A stretch of 6,859 nt of DNA from the NCBI RefSeq assembly GCF_938028185.1, contig NZ_CALJAH010000300.1, forward strand, positions 1-6,859. The letters run 5' to 3'. The DNA is from an uncultured Cardiobacterium sp. GTDB lineage: Bacteria; Pseudomonadota; Gammaproteobacteria; Cardiobacteriales; Cardiobacteriaceae. This document shows positions 4,907-6,859 of this stretch, piece after piece. Position 1 is the stretch's first letter. Each line of letters starts with the position of its first letter. Below the pieces are notes generated by a model. It was not told the origin of the DNA, searched no databases, and worked only from the letters and a program-made list of their open reading frames with translations. Both the position numbers and the translations under genes were made by a program.

Positions 4907-5913
4907 TGAACCCCTACCACTACCTCCGCCCCCTCCTTTTCCGCCTCGACCCCGAACGCGCCCACAACCGCACCCTTGCCCTGTTGGCGCGGATGCCTTC
5001 TTTCATGCCGCGCTACCACGGCGGCAAGCCTGTTGAACTGATGGGCTTGACCTTCCCCAACCGCCTCGGCCTCGCCGCCGGACTGGACAAAAACGGTATC
5101 GCCGTCAGCGCCTTTGACCGCGCCGGATTCGGCTTCATTGAAGTCGGCACCGTCACCCCGCGGCCACAGCCGGGCAACCCGCAACCGCGCCTGTTCCGCC
5201 TGCCCGAACATGAAGCCATCATCAACCGCATGGGCTTCAACAACCGCGGCATTGACGCCCTCATCACCCGCCTCGCTGCTACGCCCAAGCCGCACGCATT
5301 GCTTGGCATCAACCTCGGCAAAAACAAGGACACGCCCAACGAAGAAGCGCTTACCGACTACCGCATTGGCCTGCAAAAAGCCTGGGCGCACGCCGACTAC
5401 CTCACCATCAACATCTCCTCGCCCAACACCGCCGGACTGCGCGAGCTGCAACACGGCGCCGCCTTGCGCGAGCTGCTCGCGGGCATCAAGGCCGAACAAC
5501 AGCGCCTCACGGTCGAAACCGCGCGCCGCGTGCCGATTGTGGTCAAAATCGCGCCCGACCTTGACGACACCGCGCTTCACGCCACCCTCGACACCATTGC
5601 CGAAGCGGACATGGACGGCATCATCGCCACCAACACCACCCTCGACAAAAGCGCGGTTGAGCACCACCCGCACGGCGGCGAACAAGGCGGCCTCTCCGGC
5701 GCGCCGCTCACCGCCGCCAGCACCGCCATCGTGCAAAAAATCCGCGCGCACCTGCCCCATATCGCCCTCATTGCCTCCGGCGGGGTGATGAGCGCCGCCG
5801 ATATGCAGGCAAAACGCGATGCGGGCGCCGACCTCGTGCAAATCTACAGCGGTCTCATCTACCACGGCCCGCAACTGGTGCGCGACTGCCTGCGCCAACT
5901 GGAGCGCGGTTGA
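4903..5913 (+). CDS. pyrD: Dihydroorotate dehydrogenase (quinone), class 2
   Basis: A 336-residue FMN enzyme of the inner face of the cytoplasmic membrane that oxidises dihydroorotate to orotate and passes electrons to quinone, the fourth step of pyrimidine synthesis. The length equals the E. coli enzyme. The N-terminal helical part (about 3-40, with LDPERAH at 15-21) is the membrane- and quinone-binding extension that marks class 2. Then come GLAAGLDKNG (56-65), GTVTPRPQPGN (82-92), NRMGFNN (108-114), GINLGKNKDTP (135-145), NISSPNTAGLR (170-180) with catalytic Ser173, KIAPDL (215-220), ATNTTL (242-247), GGLSG, ASGGV and QIYSG for FMN phosphate binding. Two ATG codons are adjacent (4903 and 4906). 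The first overlaps the upstream stop, and GGA at 4891-4893 supports either. All catalytic elements are present. Confidence 0.97.
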   Translation: MMNPYHYLRPLLFRLDPERAHNRTLALLARMPSFMPRYHGGKPVELMGLTFPNRLGLAAGLDKNGIAVSAFDRAGFGFIEVGTVTPRPQPGNPQPRLFRLPEHEAIINRMGFNNRGIDALITRLAATPKPHALLGINLGKNKDTPNEEALTDYRIGLQKAWAHADYLTINISSPNTAGLRELQHGAALRELLAGIKAEQQRLTVETARRVPIVVKIAPDLDDTALHATLDTIAEADMDGIIATNTTLDKSAVEHHPHGGEQGGLSGAPLTAASTAIVQKIRAHLPHIALIASGGVMSAADMQAKRDAGADLVQIYSGLIYHGPQLVRDCLRQLERG

Positions 5914-5914
5914 A

Positions 5915-6562
5915 ATGCCCGGCTTCCTTCGCATCCTTTGCCTTGCCGCCACCGTCGCCAGCCTCACCGTCCGGGCTGACGACGACCGCGCCGCCACGGC
6001 TGCACAATTACAACAGGTCAAAAACTGCCAGGCGACGCGCTACAGCCTGAAAACCATGCTCTACCACGAGGATTTCAACATCCCGATGTGTACCGATTTT
6101 GGCGACCCCTTCGTACGCGATGCCTTTCCCAAAGAAATCAGCGAACCGCAACAACGCGCGCTGCTGGACGCGCTGGTACAGTCGCTGGACATCACCTTTA
6201 CCGAAACCGATACCAACATCAAAGCACACGGCGGTTTTGACCACTATGGCGGTATGTCGTACGACCGCAGCGACGGACACATGACCGAGAGTGAAATCAC
6301 CCTGCATTGCGCGGACGGCCAGCGATACCAGCTCCACTTTCTCGATAGAACCGTTTACTTCAAGGACCATCCGGCGGTAGAGATGGCAGTCGTCACCATG
6401 GACGGCGAGCGCACGTTTTATATGCCCGCCGCCGTGATTGACCGGCTGATGAACGCCGTCACACAACTGGTCAGCCGGGAAGAAGCACACGCCTGGTACA
6501 AAAAAATCGGCGTTTGGTCGGGGCGCAAAAAAAGCCTGTCCCTGGCACCAGAAAACCCATAA
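5915..6562 (+). CDS. Secreted or periplasmic protein of unknown function
   Basis: A 215-residue protein I do not recognise. Residues 1-21 look like a signal peptide with a hydrophobic core (FLRILCLAATVASL) and a cleavage site after Val-Arg-Ala, leaving a mature start of Asp-Asp-Asp. The mature part has three cysteines (38, 59 and 132), so one disulfide is possible, and an acidic and aromatic centre (about 92-125, with HGGFDHYGGMSYDRSDGH). A predicted strand-rich part follows (128-170), and the C-terminus is basic (KKIGVWSGRKK, 196-206). There are no lipobox, membrane anchor or catalytic motifs I can name. It starts 1 nt after the pyrD stop with GGAG 10 nt upstream, so it is probably translated from the pyrD mRNA. 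Its codon use resembles pyrD for most of its length. The context gives no functional clue. Confidence 0.75.
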   Translation: MPGFLRILCLAATVASLTVRADDDRAATAAQLQQVKNCQATRYSLKTMLYHEDFNIPMCTDFGDPFVRDAFPKEISEPQQRALLDALVQSLDITFTETDTNIKAHGGFDHYGGMSYDRSDGHMTESEITLHCADGQRYQLHFLDRTVYFKDHPAVEMAVVTMDGERTFYMPAAVIDRLMNAVTQLVSREEAHAWYKKIGVWSGRKKSLSLAPENP

Positions 6563-6605
6563 GCATCAAGCTCCCTTGAGCGCATCGTCCTGGCGCTCCC
6601 GCGTC

Positions 6606-6660
6606 TATAGCAATCCTCACAAAACCCTGTACGGCGTTGCGGGTACCAGCGCGTATTGTC
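6606..6660 (+). repeat. Possible degenerate neisserial-like dispersed repeat
   Basis: TATAGCAATCCTCACAAAAC leading into TGTACGGCGTTGC, with GTATTGTCTTCATC further on, resembles the order TATAG...GTACGGCGTTGC...GTACTGTCTGC of dispersed repeats I recall from Neisseriaceae. Several bases differ and the closing inverted arm is not seen. The assignment is by resemblance only. Confidence 0.25.
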
Positions 6661-6675
6661 TTCATCTAAACCGGT

Positions 6676-6705
6676 CGTAGGGTGGGGCTTGCCCCACCAT
6701 TTTCA
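6676..6705 (+). terminator. GC-rich hairpin plus T-rich tail, possible terminator of the pyrD run
   Basis: GGTGGGGC (6681-6688) pairs perfectly with GCCCCACC (6691-6698) around a two-base TT spacer (in practice a four-base loop), followed by ATTTTCATTT. A strong stem with a short T-run could end transcription about 120 bases after the last gene. The leading CGTAGGGTGGG also matches a common intergenic repeat type, a truncated relative of which is at 304-320, so it may be a repeat serving as a terminator. Confidence 0.45.
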
Positions 6706-6820
6706 TTTCGGAGATTTGCGACAAAGCAGAGGCGACACAACACAGTTATGGGGCTTTCGGTGGATGACTATAAATTCCGGTAACGGTTACTGCGGCTGCC
6801 GCCGAGGTAGAACACAGACC

Positions 6821-6855
6821 TTGTTTACACTTTAACCTAAACACGTTGTTTACAC
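6821..6855. repeat. Two 10-bp direct repeats TTGTTTACAC
   Basis: TTGTTTACAC occurs at 6821-6830 and again at 6846-6855, 25 bases apart start to start. The spacing is about 2.4 helical turns. This could be a pair of protein-binding half-sites for a gene beyond the window, or part of an element cut off by the window edge. No good -10 box accompanies the TTTACA of either copy. Confidence 0.4.
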
Positions 6856-6859
6856 CGAG

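Larger units (their letters stand above)
6563..6859. other. Intergenic tail without a recognisable gene
   Basis: After the last stop I find no convincing coding region on either strand and no tRNA. The stretch contains a short TCAAG/CTTGA hairpin (6566-6579), a segment resembling a neisserial-type dispersed repeat (about 6606-6660), a strong GC hairpin (6681-6698), and direct repeats at the very end. The base composition is lower in GC than the genes. Confidence 0.6.

Noticed and set aside
4882..6021. A 379-codon minus-strand open frame opposite pyrD
   Set aside because: It is a shadow frame. All PyrD motifs are intact on the + strand.

Overview
The window reads as chromosomal DNA of a GC-rich Gram-negative proteobacterium. 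The coding strand is very rich in C-ending codons. Every gene I accept is on the + strand. There is an outer-membrane-type lipoprotein (lipobox LTAC), a class 2 (membrane-associated, quinone-linked) PyrD and a standard PLP-dependent SerC. The best guess, from memory of protein style and repeat content, is a host-associated gammaproteobacterium such as Cardiobacterium or a relative, or possibly a Neisseria-like betaproteobacterium. I cannot confirm the species from the sequence alone.

Layout. Positions 1-489 are intergenic, with two terminator-like hairpins followed by several copies or fragments of a C/G-rich dispersed repeat. Positions 490-4172 hold a tightly packed gene run: a NosL-family lipoprotein, a GNAT acetyltransferase (ATGA overlap), a DUF1007 periplasmic protein, a NicO/RcnA-type nickel/cobalt permease (13-nt overlap) and serC (18-nt gap). 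A perfect 16-bp-stem palindrome at 1445-1479 contains the acetyltransferase stop codon and may divide this run. Positions 4173-4411 are a second repeat cluster. Positions 4412-6562 hold a second run: another GNAT acetyltransferase, pyrD (ATGA overlap) and a small secreted protein of unknown function (1-nt gap). Positions 6563-6859 are intergenic, with a strong GC hairpin followed by T residues and two 10-bp direct repeats near the window end.

How the genes may work together. DUF1007 plus NicO is a recognised pairing for nickel/cobalt-type transition-metal transport. The NosL-like lipoprotein upstream belongs to a copper-chaperone family, so the first half looks like an envelope metal-handling block, with serC (serine and PLP-related metabolism) attached behind it. 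pyrD serves de novo pyrimidine synthesis. The acetyltransferases have no identifiable substrates.

I see no CRISPR array, phage, toxin-antitoxin or defence system. The points most worth a second look are the palindrome at the acetyltransferase stop codon, the possible N-terminal metal-binding His of the DUF1007 protein, the divergent NosL, the REP-like sequence translated into the start of the permease, and the dispersed repeat family.
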